Shown here one piece after another: positions 14,325 to 22,635 of a stretch of 36,915 nucleotides of DNA; within the stretch, counting starts at the first letter, position 1; the number at the start of each line of letters is the position of its first letter. Where the stretch lies: contig JACPJE010000157.1 of assembly GCA_016187725.1 (NCBI GenBank), forward strand, positions 1-36,915, read 5' to 3'. Both the position numbers and the translations under genes were made by a program. The notes beneath the pieces were generated by a model. It searched no databases. It had not been told where the DNA came from and worked only from the letters and a program-made list of their open reading frames with translations. This DNA comes from Candidatus Latescibacterota bacterium (lineage in GTDB: Bacteria; Latescibacterota; UBA2968; UBA8231).

Positions 14325-16772
14325 TCACATCAAGGTCAGCGGATCTACATTGATGCTCAGCGCCGCCTGGCGCCGGCCTGCTGCCTCTCGCATGGCGGGC
14401 AGGGCCTGGGCGGCCCAGCCGTGGAGCTGGGCGGCCGAAGTCCCCCGCAGCAGGGCCTGCCAGCGGTAGCGGCCCCGCAGGCGGGCCAGAGGCGCCGGCG
14501 CCGGCCCCAGCAGCGCGGCCGGGGTCCCGCTGACCTGGCACAGGCACCGGGCTCCTTCGCGGGCCGCCTGGGCGACCCCTTCTTCCTCGGCGCCCTGCCA
14601 CAGAAAACCCACCAGCCGGGCGAAAGGCGGGAAGGAGGCCGCCCGCCGTTCTTCCAGCTCGGGGCCCACAAAGGCCTCGAAATCCTGGCGGGCCGCCGCC
14701 CGCAGCGCCGGGTCCTCGGGCAACAGGGTCTGGATCACCACCTCCCCGGGGGTGTCGCCCCGGCCGGCGCGGCCGGCCACCTGGGTGAGCAGCTGAAAGG
14801 TGCGCTCGGCGGCCCTGAAGTCGGGCAGGTGCATGCCGGTGTCCGCGGAGATCACTCCCACCAGGGTCACCCGCGGAAAGTCCAGCCCCTTGGCCACCAT
14901 CTGGGTGCCCAGCAACACCTCAGCCTCGCCCCGGCGGAAGCGCTGCACCAATTCGTCGTGGGCGCCCTTCCAGCCGGTGGTGTCCACGTCCATGCGGATG
15001 ACGCGGATGCCGGGGAACTGCTCGTCCAGGGCCTGCTCCACCTTTTGGGTGCCTACCCCTTCGAGCCGCAACTCGGCGCTGCCGCAGGCCGGGCAGAAGG
15101 CGGGCAGGGGCCTGCGGAAGTCGCAGTAGTGGCAGCGCAGTTGGGTCTCCCCGCTCTGGTGGTAGGTCAGCGAGACCCGGCACTGGGCGCACTGCACGGC
15201 CTCGCCGCAAGCCGTACACAGCACAAAGGGGGAGAAGCCCCGCCGGTTTTGCAGGAGCACGATCTGCTCCCGGCGGGCCAGCCGCTCCCTGATCTTGAGC
15301 CGCAGGGCGCGCGAAAAGAGGGCCCGCTGCTTTTTCTGGAAGGGCTCCTGGCGCATGTCCACCACCTCCACGCGGGGCAGGGGCCGGCCGTCGATGCGGC
15401 TGGACAGGGAGAGCAGGCGGTACTTGCCGGCGCGGAGGTTCCAGTAGGATTCCAGGCTGGGGGTGGCCGAGCCCAGCAGCACCACCGCCTCCTGCCGGCG
15501 GCCCCGCACCAGGGCCACGTCGCGGGCGTTGTAGCACAGGGGCTGGCGGCCTTCCAGGTCTTCCTGCTTGTACGCCCCATCGTGCTCCTCGTCCACCACG
15601 ATCAGGCCCAGGTCGCGCACCGGGGCCAGGATGGCCGAGCGCGCCCCGATGACCAGGTGTTGTTTCCCCTGTCGCAGCCGCCGCCAGGTGTCGTAGCGCT
15701 CTCCGGGGGAGAGCTGGCTGTGCATCACGGCCACCTGGGGGCCGAAATGGGCGGCGAAAAGGCGCACCATCTGCCAGGCCAGGGCGATTTCGGGGACCAG
15801 GACGATGACCCCCCGCCCCTGTTCCAGGGCCCTGGCCGCCGCCCGGATGTAGACCAGGGTTTTGCCGCTGCCGGTGACCCCCTGCAGCAGGGCGGCGTGA
15901 AAGCGCCGCTCGTCCAGCGCCCCGTTCAGGGCCTCCAGCACCTGGCGCTGGTCGGGGGTGGGTTCGAGGGGCTCGGATACTGGTGCGCCCAGGCCGGCCA
16001 ACGGATCGCGCCACACCTCCTGGGCGAAGGTTTCGACCAGGCCGCGGGCCCCCAGTTCCCGCAGCAGGCGAGCGTCGAAGCCTTTTTCGCGCAGGCTCTC
16101 CCTGGAAAGGGGGCCTTCCTCTAGGATCAGGGCCAGGCATTCCCCCTGGCGCGGGGCCCGGCGCTGCAACTGGGGCAGGTGCGCGGCGGCATCGGCGGCG
16201 GACCGGACCCACTGGCGGTGCAGGGCGCTCACCTGGGCCTGGGGCAGCACGGGGTGGATCTCGATGTGGCCGGCCCTTTCCAGGCGGCGCAGGATCTTTT
16301 CCAGGTCCGGCCGGCGCAGGCGGCGCTGGAGGGTGGAGACCTTGAGCGGGCCGCTTTCTTGTAATTGAGCGAGCAACTGCTGCTCACCGGGCTCGGCCAC
16401 AGGTTCGGGAATGGCCTCATCCCTGAGGGAGACCAGGCGGTTGGAGGTGAGTTTGATGCCGGGGGGCAGGGCCGCGGCCAGGGCGCTGCCCAGGGGGGCG
16501 AAGTAGTAGTCGGCCAGCCAGCGGCACAGCTCGACGATTTCGGGCGCCAGCAGGGAGTCGCGGTCCACCAGGCGGACCAGATCGCGGATCTCGGCCACCT
16601 CGGAAGGCGGATCGGCAAAACCCACGACGAAACCCGTCAGTTGCCGGCGGAGCACCGGCACCAGCACCGCGCTGCCGACCTCGACCTGGCCGGCTAGTTC
16701 GGCAGGCACGCCGTAGGTGAGTTCCCGGGACACCGGGGGAGGCAGGGAAACCTCGACATAGCAGCGGGTCAT
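14325..16772 (-). CDS. priA: Primosomal replication restart helicase PriA
   Basis: An 815-residue 3'-to-5' DNA helicase that reloads the replisome at stalled forks. The N-terminal 3'BD starts MTRCYVEVSLPPPVSRELTYGVP. The helicase core has Walker A GVTGSGKT, Walker B DEEHDGAYKQ, GSATPSLESY, GTQMVAKGLDFP and QVAGRAGRGDTPG. Between lobes lies the eight-cysteine zinc site (CTACGEAVQCAQC ... CHYCDF ... CPACGS). The open frame extends 68 residues further upstream inside the rodZ-like gene; ATG at 16770-16772 overlaps that gene's stop as ATGA, so the two are coupled. Downstream, the PorZ-like gene starts within a few bases of the priA stop. Confidence 0.96.
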   Translation of the reverse strand: MTRCYVEVSLPPPVSRELTYGVPAELAGQVEVGSAVLVPVLRRQLTGFVVGFADPPSEVAEIRDLVRLVDRDSLLAPEIVELCRWLADYYFAPLGSALAAALPPGIKLTSNRLVSLRDEAIPEPVAEPGEQQLLAQLQESGPLKVSTLQRRLRRPDLEKILRRLERAGHIEIHPVLPQAQVSALHRQWVRSAADAAAHLPQLQRRAPRQGECLALILEEGPLSRESLREKGFDARLLRELGARGLVETFAQEVWRDPLAGLGAPVSEPLEPTPDQRQVLEALNGALDERRFHAALLQGVTGSGKTLVYIRAAARALEQGRGVIVLVPEIALAWQMVRLFAAHFGPQVAVMHSQLSPGERYDTWRRLRQGKQHLVIGARSAILAPVRDLGLIVVDEEHDGAYKQEDLEGRQPLCYNARDVALVRGRRQEAVVLLGSATPSLESYWNLRAGKYRLLSLSSRIDGRPLPRVEVVDMRQEPFQKKQRALFSRALRLKIRERLARREQIVLLQNRRGFSPFVLCTACGEAVQCAQCRVSLTYHQSGETQLRCHYCDFRRPLPAFCPACGSAELRLEGVGTQKVEQALDEQFPGIRVIRMDVDTTGWKGAHDELVQRFRRGEAEVLLGTQMVAKGLDFPRVTLVGVISADTGMHLPDFRAAERTFQLLTQVAGRAGRGDTPGEVVIQTLLPEDPALRAAARQDFEAFVGPELEERRAASFPPFARLVGFLWQGAEEEGVAQAAREGARCLCQVSGTPAALLGPAPAPLARLRGRYRWQALLRGTSAAQLHGWAAQALPAMREAAGRRQAALSINVDPLTLM

Positions 16773-17869
16773 GGAACCGAGTCGCGCCGCGCCCTGGCAA
16801 GGGTGTCCTGCCCTCTGATGGCCTCGGAAAGCTGGTCGAAGGTTTCCCGGTCGAGCAGGGAGACTCCTGCCTTGGTAGCCTTGAAGCGCACCGTATGGCT
16901 GGGATCGCTCTGGCGGATCTCCTCTATGGGCTGCCCCTGGAAGCGGTAGCGCAGCCCCTTGGAATTGCCGGCCCATACCAGGAACTGGGTGCTGGCCTGC
17001 AGGCGGCGGTTGTCCCCGGGCTGGAGCATGGTCTCCAGGAAGCCTCCCTTGTCCCAGCGGATGCGCACCCAGGTGGGCGCTACCACCTCCAATTCCAGGA
17101 CCAGGGCTCCAGAGGGAGCAGGAGGCGGTGCGGCTGGGGGTTTGGGCGCTGGGGTTTCCACGGCTGCGGGCTTGGGCGCTTCGGCCAGGGCTGCCGGCAG
17201 GTGCGGGGGCAGAGTATCAGGGATAGTTTTGCCCGCTTCGGCGAGGGGGGCCGGGGCGGGTTGAGCCTGGGGGCTGCTTTCCAGGGGTGCCTGTGCCGGG
17301 CGCTGGGGGGCCAGTTCGGGGCGCGGGCCGGCAGGCGGCCTGGCCTGGGGAGCGGCGCGTTCGGGCAGCGCGTTCACCGGCGGGGCTTCTCGCTGGTCGG
17401 ACCAGTAAAGGGCCAGCAGGAGGGCCAGCAGGACCACCCCGCCCCCGAGGAGCAGCAGCCCGGCCCGCGACTGGGCCCGCTGCGGCTCGCCAAAGGCGCC
17501 GATGGGCAAGGGCGAAGGCTGCCAGGAAGGGGAGATTCCCGGAGCGGCCGGCAGATCCAGATCCTCGCCCAGGGCCACCTGCGGATGAGGGCCCCGAGTG
17601 GGCGGGGGCGGCACCTCCAGGGCGGGCGGAGGCGCGCCGAACTGGTCGTTGTACTGCTTGAGGATGGCCGACCCGTCCAATCCCAGGTAGTCCGCATAGG
17701 CCTTGAGGATCATGCGGACGTAGATCGGTTCGACCACCTTGAAGTTGCCCGACTCCACTGCCTGCAGCACGTTGAGGCTCAGGCCGATCTGCCGGTGGAT
17801 CTGCTCGTGGGTCTTTCCCTGCTGCTCGCGCGCCTGGCGCAACTTGGTGGCGATGGTCTCTTCACTCAT
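16769..17869 (-). CDS. rodZ: RodZ-like cytoskeletal membrane protein (HTH_25 and DUF4115 domains)
   Basis: A 366-residue bitopic inner-membrane protein, in the family that links the MreB cytoskeleton to cell-wall synthesis. It shows a cytoplasmic helix-turn-helix domain (about 5-70: LRQAREQQGKTHEQIHRQIGLS..ESGNF), one transmembrane helix (about 136-156: GLLLLGGGVVLLALLLALYW), a long Pro/Ala-rich periplasmic linker and a C-terminal DUF4115-type beta domain (about 265-345: LELEVVAPTWVRIRWDKG..LQPGDNRRLQ). The order is the standard RodZ layout. No mreB, mreC or rodA is present in the window. It is translated with priA through an ATGA overlap and lies 28 bp downstream of maf. Confidence 0.85.
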   Translation of the reverse strand: MSEETIATKLRQAREQQGKTHEQIHRQIGLSLNVLQAVESGNFKVVEPIYVRMILKAYADYLGLDGSAILKQYNDQFGAPPPALEVPPPPTRGPHPQVALGEDLDLPAAPGISPSWQPSPLPIGAFGEPQRAQSRAGLLLLGGGVVLLALLLALYWSDQREAPPVNALPERAAPQARPPAGPRPELAPQRPAQAPLESSPQAQPAPAPLAEAGKTIPDTLPPHLPAALAEAPKPAAVETPAPKPPAAPPPAPSGALVLELEVVAPTWVRIRWDKGGFLETMLQPGDNRRLQASTQFLVWAGNSKGLRYRFQGQPIEEIRQSDPSHTVRFKATKAGVSLLDRETFDQLSEAIRGQDTLARARRDSVP

Positions 17870-17897
17870 AATTCCGCGCAGTGGTCATGGGGGGAGT

Positions 17898-18515
17898 TCA
17901 CGGGGAGGTGGAGAAATCGTATCCGGCCTTTTCCAGCAGCGTGGACAGCAGGGCCAGAGGGAGGCCCACCACATTATAATAACAACCTTCGATGCGCTCA
18001 ATGAGCAGAGCCCCCCCGCCCTGGATGCCGTAAGCCCCGGCCTTGTCGGCTGCTTCGCCGCTGGCCAGGTAGCGATCGATCTGGGCAGTGGAGAGGGGCC
18101 GCATCCGCACCTGGGTCTGGGCGCAGTCCTCCCACTGCCTTCCGTCGCTGCACAGCAGCGCCACCCCGGTGTACACCTGATGGGTGCGGCCTGCCAGCAG
18201 GCGCAGCATGCGGGCCGCTTCGGCCTGGTCGGCCGGCTTGCCCAGCACCGCCCCGTCGAAGTGGACCACGGTGTCGGCGCCGATGACGATGGTGGCCCGG
18301 TCCGGCCCGTAGTGGGAGTACAGGGCCTGCTGCACCGCGCGGGCCTTGAGCCGGGCTGTCTCCAGGGCGTGGTCGGCCGGCGCCCCCTCCCTGGGGGCCG
18401 GTTCGGCCGCCGCGCTGTGCCACTGCACGAAGGGCAGGCCGATCTGCTGCATCAGGGCCGCCCGCCGCGGGGAGCCCGAACCCAGGACGAGCAGGGGATT
18501 CTCGTGGGCGCTCAT
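17898..18515 (-). CDS. maf: Maf family nucleoside triphosphate pyrophosphatase
   Basis: A 205-residue cytoplasmic enzyme that hydrolyses non-canonical or excess nucleoside triphosphates (dTTP/UTP-type in most members) to the monophosphate. Motifs are complete: LVLGSGSPRRAALM (10-23), IGADTVVHFDG, LGKPADQAEA, HQVYTGVALL, and DKAGAYGIQGGGALLIERIEGCYYNVVGLPL near the C-terminus. Length matches the family (~190-210). It sits 7 bp after dtd, and together these two 'clean-up' genes precede rodZ-priA. Confidence 0.93.
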   Translation of the reverse strand: MSAHENPLLVLGSGSPRRAALMQQIGLPFVQWHSAAAEPAPREGAPADHALETARLKARAVQQALYSHYGPDRATIVIGADTVVHFDGAVLGKPADQAEAARMLRLLAGRTHQVYTGVALLCSDGRQWEDCAQTQVRMRPLSTAQIDRYLASGEAADKAGAYGIQGGGALLIERIEGCYYNVVGLPLALLSTLLEKAGYDFSTSP

Positions 18516-18522
18516 GGACTGC

Positions 18523-18963
18523 TCAGGGGGATTCGACCAGCAAGGTGACCGGGCCCTCGTTGTGGAGTTCGACTGTCATCTGCGCCCCGAAGACCCCGCG
18601 CTCGACGCGCAGGCCCAGGTCTTCGAGCGCGCGCAGGAACTGCTCGTACAGGGGCTGGGCCCGGTCAGGTGGTGCCGCCTCGGTGAAGCTGGGCCGCCGG
18701 CCCCGGCGGCAATCGCCGTACAGGGTGAACTGGGAGATGGCCAGCACCGCCCCGCCGGCCTCCAGCACCGAGCGGTTGAGCTTGCCCTCGCCGTCGGGAA
18801 AGACGCGCAGGTGGGCGCACTTCTCGGCGCAGAAGCGCACGGCCTCGGGCCCGTCGCCCTGACGGATGCCCGCCAGCAGGACCAGGCCGGGGCCGATGGC
18901 GCCCCGGACCTGGCCCTCGACCAGGACCTGGGCCCGGCTGACCCGCTGCACCAGGATGCGCAT
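18523..18963 (-). CDS. dtd: D-aminoacyl-tRNA deacylase
   Basis: Removes D-amino acids (and glycine mischarged on tRNA-Ala) from tRNA. The 146-residue protein, the standard length, begins MRILVQRVSRAQVLVEGQV and has both active-site signatures: SQFTLYGD (family SQFTLYAD) and the C-terminal NEGPVTLLVE (family NxGPVT). ATG at 18961-18963 is taken over the longer frame at 19008 because the family starts here and the promoter lies between; AAGG is three bases upstream. First gene of the dtd-maf-rodZ-priA-propeller-deacetylase operon. Confidence 0.95.
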   Translation of the reverse strand: MRILVQRVSRAQVLVEGQVRGAIGPGLVLLAGIRQGDGPEAVRFCAEKCAHLRVFPDGEGKLNRSVLEAGGAVLAISQFTLYGDCRRGRRPSFTEAAPPDRAQPLYEQFLRALEDLGLRVERGVFGAQMTVELHNEGPVTLLVESP

Positions 18964-19006
18964 GCGCCTTGGGGGAAATTGGTGTCGTGCCCCGTACTTC
19001 CATCCC

Positions 19007-19036
19007 AATTTATCACATCCCCCCCGGATTTGGCAA
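19007..19036 (-). promoter_or_regulatory. Promoter of the dtd operon
   Basis: Minus-strand TTGCCA (19031-19036) and TAAATT (19007-19012) with an 18-bp spacer, in the short gap between lptD and dtd. The -35 abuts the lptD stop codon. Quality is moderate. Confidence 0.5.
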
Positions 19037-21391
19037 TCAGCGCCGGCTGTCGCCGCGCTCGAACTGCAGTTGGGGGATGTCCTTGAACTGGAACTTGAAA
19101 TAGAAAGCCCGCTCGCGCGAAAAGCTGCTGGGCTGGACGTTGAAGGTGAAGGTCCAGTCGTGGAATTCGCGCTGCAGCGAGAGCAGCTCGGCGTTGACCC
19201 GGCGGCTGTCCAACAGCGCCACCCCGGGGGCGCGCAGATCGTAGTTGAGCGAGTAGTCGCAGCGCCAGCGCCGCCAGCTGAAGCCCAGGGCGCTGCGCAG
19301 CCAAGAGCGGGTGAGGGTGCTGGCGCCGCTGCGGCTGCGGGCGTAGTAATGGCTCAGCTGGAACTGCCGGCCTCGCCCCTGGCGGGGGATGTCGCTCTGC
19401 AGCCCGCTTTCGAAGCCGAAACTCTCGGCCGCCAGGCTACCGGCGCCGCTCTCTTGATCGCGGGTCTCTGACTCCGCTTTGGTCTGTTGGCTGGAGAAGC
19501 GCAGCGAGGAGTTGACCTCGAACTGCTGGAGGCGGGGCCAGGGGTTGAAGCGGTCCTGGTCGTCGTAGAACTCGGAGCGCAGGGTGAGGCGGGTGTCCAG
19601 ATGCTGGCCGGCGCTGAGGTTGAGCGAGGAGAGCAGCGGGGCCAGGGGCCGGCGCTGGCGGTCCAGGGCGTAGGAGGTGGAGAAGTTGAGCTGGGCTAGC
19701 CGCACCTTGGCCTCCTCTTCCCCCCTGAGCCATTTGGCCCAGAAGGTGTTGTCCAGCCTGAGGGCCAGCTGGCGCTCCTGTTTCCAGGAGCCGGCCGGTC
19801 CGCCCAGGCCGAAAACCTCGCCGGTGTCGGCGTGCGCCGCCTGGTAGTTGAGAGTGGCGCTGGGCTTGAGCACGTGGCGCAGGGCGGTCAGGCGCCAGAG
19901 CCGGGGGTAGAAGAGACCGTAGTAGGTCTGGGTGAGGGCCAGGCCGGCGTTGAGCCGCTCGCTGCGCACCCCGCGGGCCTGGGGGCCGGCGTGGGCCAGG
20001 TCGGGGTCGCTCCAGCTCTCGGTCAGGGAGGGGTTGAAACTCAGCCAGGAGAAGGGCCGGTGTTGGGCACTGAGCCCCAGCGAGAGATCGGCGCTGGTGC
20101 GGTCCAGGTGCTGGGTGGGGGCGCGCTGCGCGCTGTGGCGCAGCCGGCCGCTGCCCTCGTAGAACCAGTCCTTGTACCAGGGGCCTTTGGCCTCTCGCTC
20201 CTTGCCGCCCCACACCGCCTTGCGGGCGGTGCGCAGGCTCAGTTCGGGGAGGATCAGCTCGGAGCGCTGGGTGTCCAGGTTGCGGGTCTGGCTGGCGCTC
20301 AGATTAAACGTATTGCCGCCGGCCCAGCGCTTGGTGAAGCTCAGGTTGGAGCGCAGGGTGCGGTTGAGCCGCTCCTGCAGGTCGTAGCTGTTGTTGCGGC
20401 CGAAATCCTTGTTGCTCTGAAAGGTGCCCGAGGCGCGCAGCGAAGCGGAGGGACCCAGCTCCTGGTGGTGGCGGACAGTGGCCCACCACTCCCATTGGCT
20501 GGCGCTGCCGCGCTGGCGGTTTTCCAGGCGCGTTTCCACCTCGCCGCTCCAGTGGTAGCGCCAGGCGTGGCTGAGCCGGGCGCGGGCCAGCCAGCCGGTG
20601 CGTTGGCGCAGGTCGGCCGACAGGGTGAGGTCCCAGTACTCGCTGGGGGCCAGGTAGTAGCCCAGGTTGCGCAGTTCCCATTCGCTCTGCGCCGAGCCGT
20701 AGCTGAGGGGCCGGCGACCGAAACCGGGGGTGAGCACCCCGGACTGGCGGTCCTGGCGCAGGGAGAAGACATAGAAGGGGGCCCAGAAGACCCGCCGCTG
20801 GTCCAGGCGGAAGTACACGGGGCGGGCGACGGCCAGGTCGCCGGCCAGCACCTTGATGCGCGGACTGTAGAAGTCGAAGTGGGGGTTTTCCAGGTCGCAG
20901 GTGGTGTAGGTTCCCCGATGCACGTGGAACTCCTTCTCCGAGCGGGCCTGGATCTGCTGGCCGGCGTAGTAGCCCTTGTCGTAGGTGATGCGGCCGACCT
21001 GGATGGTGCCGGTGGTGTCCTGCAGATCGTAGAGGATGTGCCGGCCCTGGAGGGTCTCGCTGCCGCGCTTGAGCACCGGCAGGCCCGACCAGGCGCCGGC
21101 GCTGTCCTGCACGGCCCAGGCTTCGACCATTTCGCGCTGGCGCCAATACACGATGTGCGCCGCCTCCAGCCGGGCGCTCTGGTGGACCACGCTGGCCCGG
21201 CCCTCCAGCACGATGGAGTCGCCGGCGCTGCGCACCCGGTCGGCCTGATAGGAGAAACCCGCCCCGGCGGGAGGGGTCAGGGTGGCCAGGGCGGCCTGGC
21301 GGGCAGCCTGGCTGGTGTCGGGGGGAGGGGGCTGGGCCCGCAGGGGCAGGGCCAGCAGCAGGACCCACAGGTATGAGGCAACTGCCCTCAT
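19037..21391 (-). CDS. lptD: LPS-assembly protein LptD
   Basis: Outer-membrane beta-barrel that inserts lipopolysaccharide into the outer leaflet. The 784-residue protein starts with a signal peptide (MRAVASYLWVLLLALPLRAQ). An OstA/LptA-like jellyroll follows at about 45-190 (YQADRVRSAGDSIVLEGRASVVHQSARLEAAHIVYW). The hallmark linker to the barrel, GTYTTCDLENPHFDFYSPRIKVL...VYFRLDQRRVFWAPFYVFSLR and GVLTPGFG, is present. The rest alternates as barrel strands and ends in an aromatic-rich stretch (RAFYFKFQFKDIPQLQFERG). It overlaps rlmB by ATGA at 21388-21391. No lptE or other lpt gene is near. It is one of the best markers that the organism is a diderm. Confidence 0.9.
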   Translation of the reverse strand: MRAVASYLWVLLLALPLRAQPPPPDTSQAARQAALATLTPPAGAGFSYQADRVRSAGDSIVLEGRASVVHQSARLEAAHIVYWRQREMVEAWAVQDSAGAWSGLPVLKRGSETLQGRHILYDLQDTTGTIQVGRITYDKGYYAGQQIQARSEKEFHVHRGTYTTCDLENPHFDFYSPRIKVLAGDLAVARPVYFRLDQRRVFWAPFYVFSLRQDRQSGVLTPGFGRRPLSYGSAQSEWELRNLGYYLAPSEYWDLTLSADLRQRTGWLARARLSHAWRYHWSGEVETRLENRQRGSASQWEWWATVRHHQELGPSASLRASGTFQSNKDFGRNNSYDLQERLNRTLRSNLSFTKRWAGGNTFNLSASQTRNLDTQRSELILPELSLRTARKAVWGGKEREAKGPWYKDWFYEGSGRLRHSAQRAPTQHLDRTSADLSLGLSAQHRPFSWLSFNPSLTESWSDPDLAHAGPQARGVRSERLNAGLALTQTYYGLFYPRLWRLTALRHVLKPSATLNYQAAHADTGEVFGLGGPAGSWKQERQLALRLDNTFWAKWLRGEEEAKVRLAQLNFSTSYALDRQRRPLAPLLSSLNLSAGQHLDTRLTLRSEFYDDQDRFNPWPRLQQFEVNSSLRFSSQQTKAESETRDQESGAGSLAAESFGFESGLQSDIPRQGRGRQFQLSHYYARSRSGASTLTRSWLRSALGFSWRRWRCDYSLNYDLRAPGVALLDSRRVNAELLSLQREFHDWTFTFNVQPSSFSRERAFYFKFQFKDIPQLQFERGDSRR

Positions 21392-22146
21392 CGACCGGGG
21401 GCCAGACGGCGCTGGCGGAAGACTTCGTAGAACACCAGGCCGGCGGCCACCGAGGCGTTGAAGGAGCCGATCTGGGCGCGGCCCATGGGGATCTGCACCA
21501 CAAAGTCGCAGGCTTCGCGCACCAACCGCCGCAGTCCCTTGCCCTCGCCGCCCACCACCAGTCCGCAAGGGCCGCTGAAGTCCACCTCGGTGAAGCTGCG
21601 CTCCCCATCGGGTGCCAGCCCGGTGATCCACAATCCCGCTTCCTTGGCCAGGGCCAGGGCGCGCCCCAGGTTGTTGACCCGGCAGACCGGCAGGTGTTCG
21701 ACGGCGCCGGCAGAAGCCCTGGCCGCCGCTCCGGTCAATCCGGCAGCGCCCCGCTCCTGGACCACCACCCCGTCGGCGCCCACGGCGTGGGCGCTGCGGA
21801 TGACGGCCCCCAGGTTATGGGGGTCCTGGATGCCGTCGAGGAAGACCAGGAAGGCGGTGCGCGGGTCGAGGCCGATCAGCACCTCCTCGAAGGAGGCGTA
21901 CGCGCGGGCGGCCAGGTACGCGATCACGCCCTGGTGCTGGGGGCCGGCGGCCCGGTCGAGGAGGCTGCGCTCCTGCACGTCGAAGGGGATGCCCGCCTGG
22001 CGGGCGAGGGCGAAGATCTCGTCGATGGCCGGGCCGTGACTGCCCTGGGCCACCACCAGGCGCTGGCAGGGACGGCCGGCCTTGAGCGCTTCTAGGACTG
22101 GGTGGCGGCCCCAGATCAATTCGGGTGCGGGGGAAGACTGGGTCAG
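21388..22146 (-). CDS. rlmB: 23S rRNA (guanosine-2'-O)-methyltransferase RlmB/TrmH family (SPOUT)
   Basis: Methylates a ribose in 23S rRNA (G2251 in E. coli for RlmB). Three SPOUT motifs are clear: FLDGIQDPHNLGAVIRSA, GLVVGGEGKGL and IPMGRAQIGSFNASVAAGLVFYE; the substrate-binding domain opens with IWGRHPVLEALKAGR. The start is unusual. No ATG or GTG exists near. TTG at 22117-22119 lacks a Shine-Dalgarno, while CTG at 22144-22146 lies seven bases after a perfect AGGAGG (22154-22159) and adds nine residues; the CTG start is preferred. A weak promoter (TGCCCA-17 bp-TATAAG, 22217-22245) precedes it. It is coupled to lptD by a 4-bp overlap. Confidence 0.88.
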   Translation of the reverse strand: MTQSSPAPELIWGRHPVLEALKAGRPCQRLVVAQGSHGPAIDEIFALARQAGIPFDVQERSLLDRAAGPQHQGVIAYLAARAYASFEEVLIGLDPRTAFLVFLDGIQDPHNLGAVIRSAHAVGADGVVVQERGAAGLTGAAARASAGAVEHLPVCRVNNLGRALALAKEAGLWITGLAPDGERSFTEVDFSGPCGLVVGGEGKGLRRLVREACDFVVQIPMGRAQIGSFNASVAAGLVFYEVFRQRRLAPGR

Positions 22147-22314
22147 GAAAGAACCTCCTCTGCCGGGGACTTCTCTGCCGCCGGGGCCGGGGCTGCGAAG
22201 GGGATGATCCCGGGGACTTATAATTGAAAGTAAAGGACTTGGGCAGATTCGGGCAATCTGGTGCGGCTTTTGCTAGGCTTTGGCAGTAGTCCCGATTACC
22301 CGCGAGGAGAGGAT

Positions 22315-22425
22315 ATGGACAAGGTGATGCTGTTGAGCCAACTGGCCCTGGCTGTGGGCTTTCTGGTACTGATCGTCCGCGCCCTGGGCGAGCGCGTGCA
22401 GGAGTTGCGTGGAGGAAGGTTGTAG
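22315..22425 (+). CDS. Small single-pass membrane peptide, 36 residues, unknown
   Basis: ATG at 22315 lies five bases after AGGAG (22305-22309), in a run GAGGAGAGG. The peptide has MDKVMLLSQ, a hydrophobic span (LALAVGFLVLIV, about residues 10-21), and a basic, amphipathic tail RALGERVQELRGGRL. It is the only plus-strand gene in this part, divergent from rlmB. No match is recognised. The strong ribosome-binding site and clean transmembrane helix argue for a real small protein; an upstream TATAAT (22219-22224) has no good -35. Confidence 0.5.
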   Translation: MDKVMLLSQLALAVGFLVLIVRALGERVQELRGGRL

Positions 22426-22635
22426 CATTCGCGAAGTCGATGGTGATGCGCCGCGGGGCGGTCCCTTCGCTCATTCTCGCCGGCCATCCCTGGCCGGCTC
22501 CGAGGCCATCGACCTCTGGGCCACAATCCTGTGGCCAGAGGCGCGATGGAATCCACTCAGGGACTCACCCCACGCCGCATCGCCGAGTTTCCAATGGCCC
22601 TGCGGCGGGTCGCTCCCCGACGCGATCTGGTCTTC
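22426..22635. repeat. Non-coding block with nested inverted repeats
   Basis: No gene is visible. Outer imperfect arms 22445-22458 and 22568-22581 match 12 of 14. Inside are two strong hairpins: an 8-bp perfect stem GCCGGCCA/TGGCCGGC at 22479-22498 with a 4-base loop, and a ~17-bp interrupted stem at 22506-22549 (CCATCG, CCTCTGG, CCAC pairing with GTGG, CCAGAGG, CGATGG). An 18-bp motif shared with 7044-7061 follows at 22607-22624. It looks like a mobile intergenic repeat, possibly transcribed RNA. Confidence 0.6.

Noticed and set aside
14253..16124. 623-residue plus-strand open frame
   Set aside because: Antisense to priA, which has complete helicase motifs.
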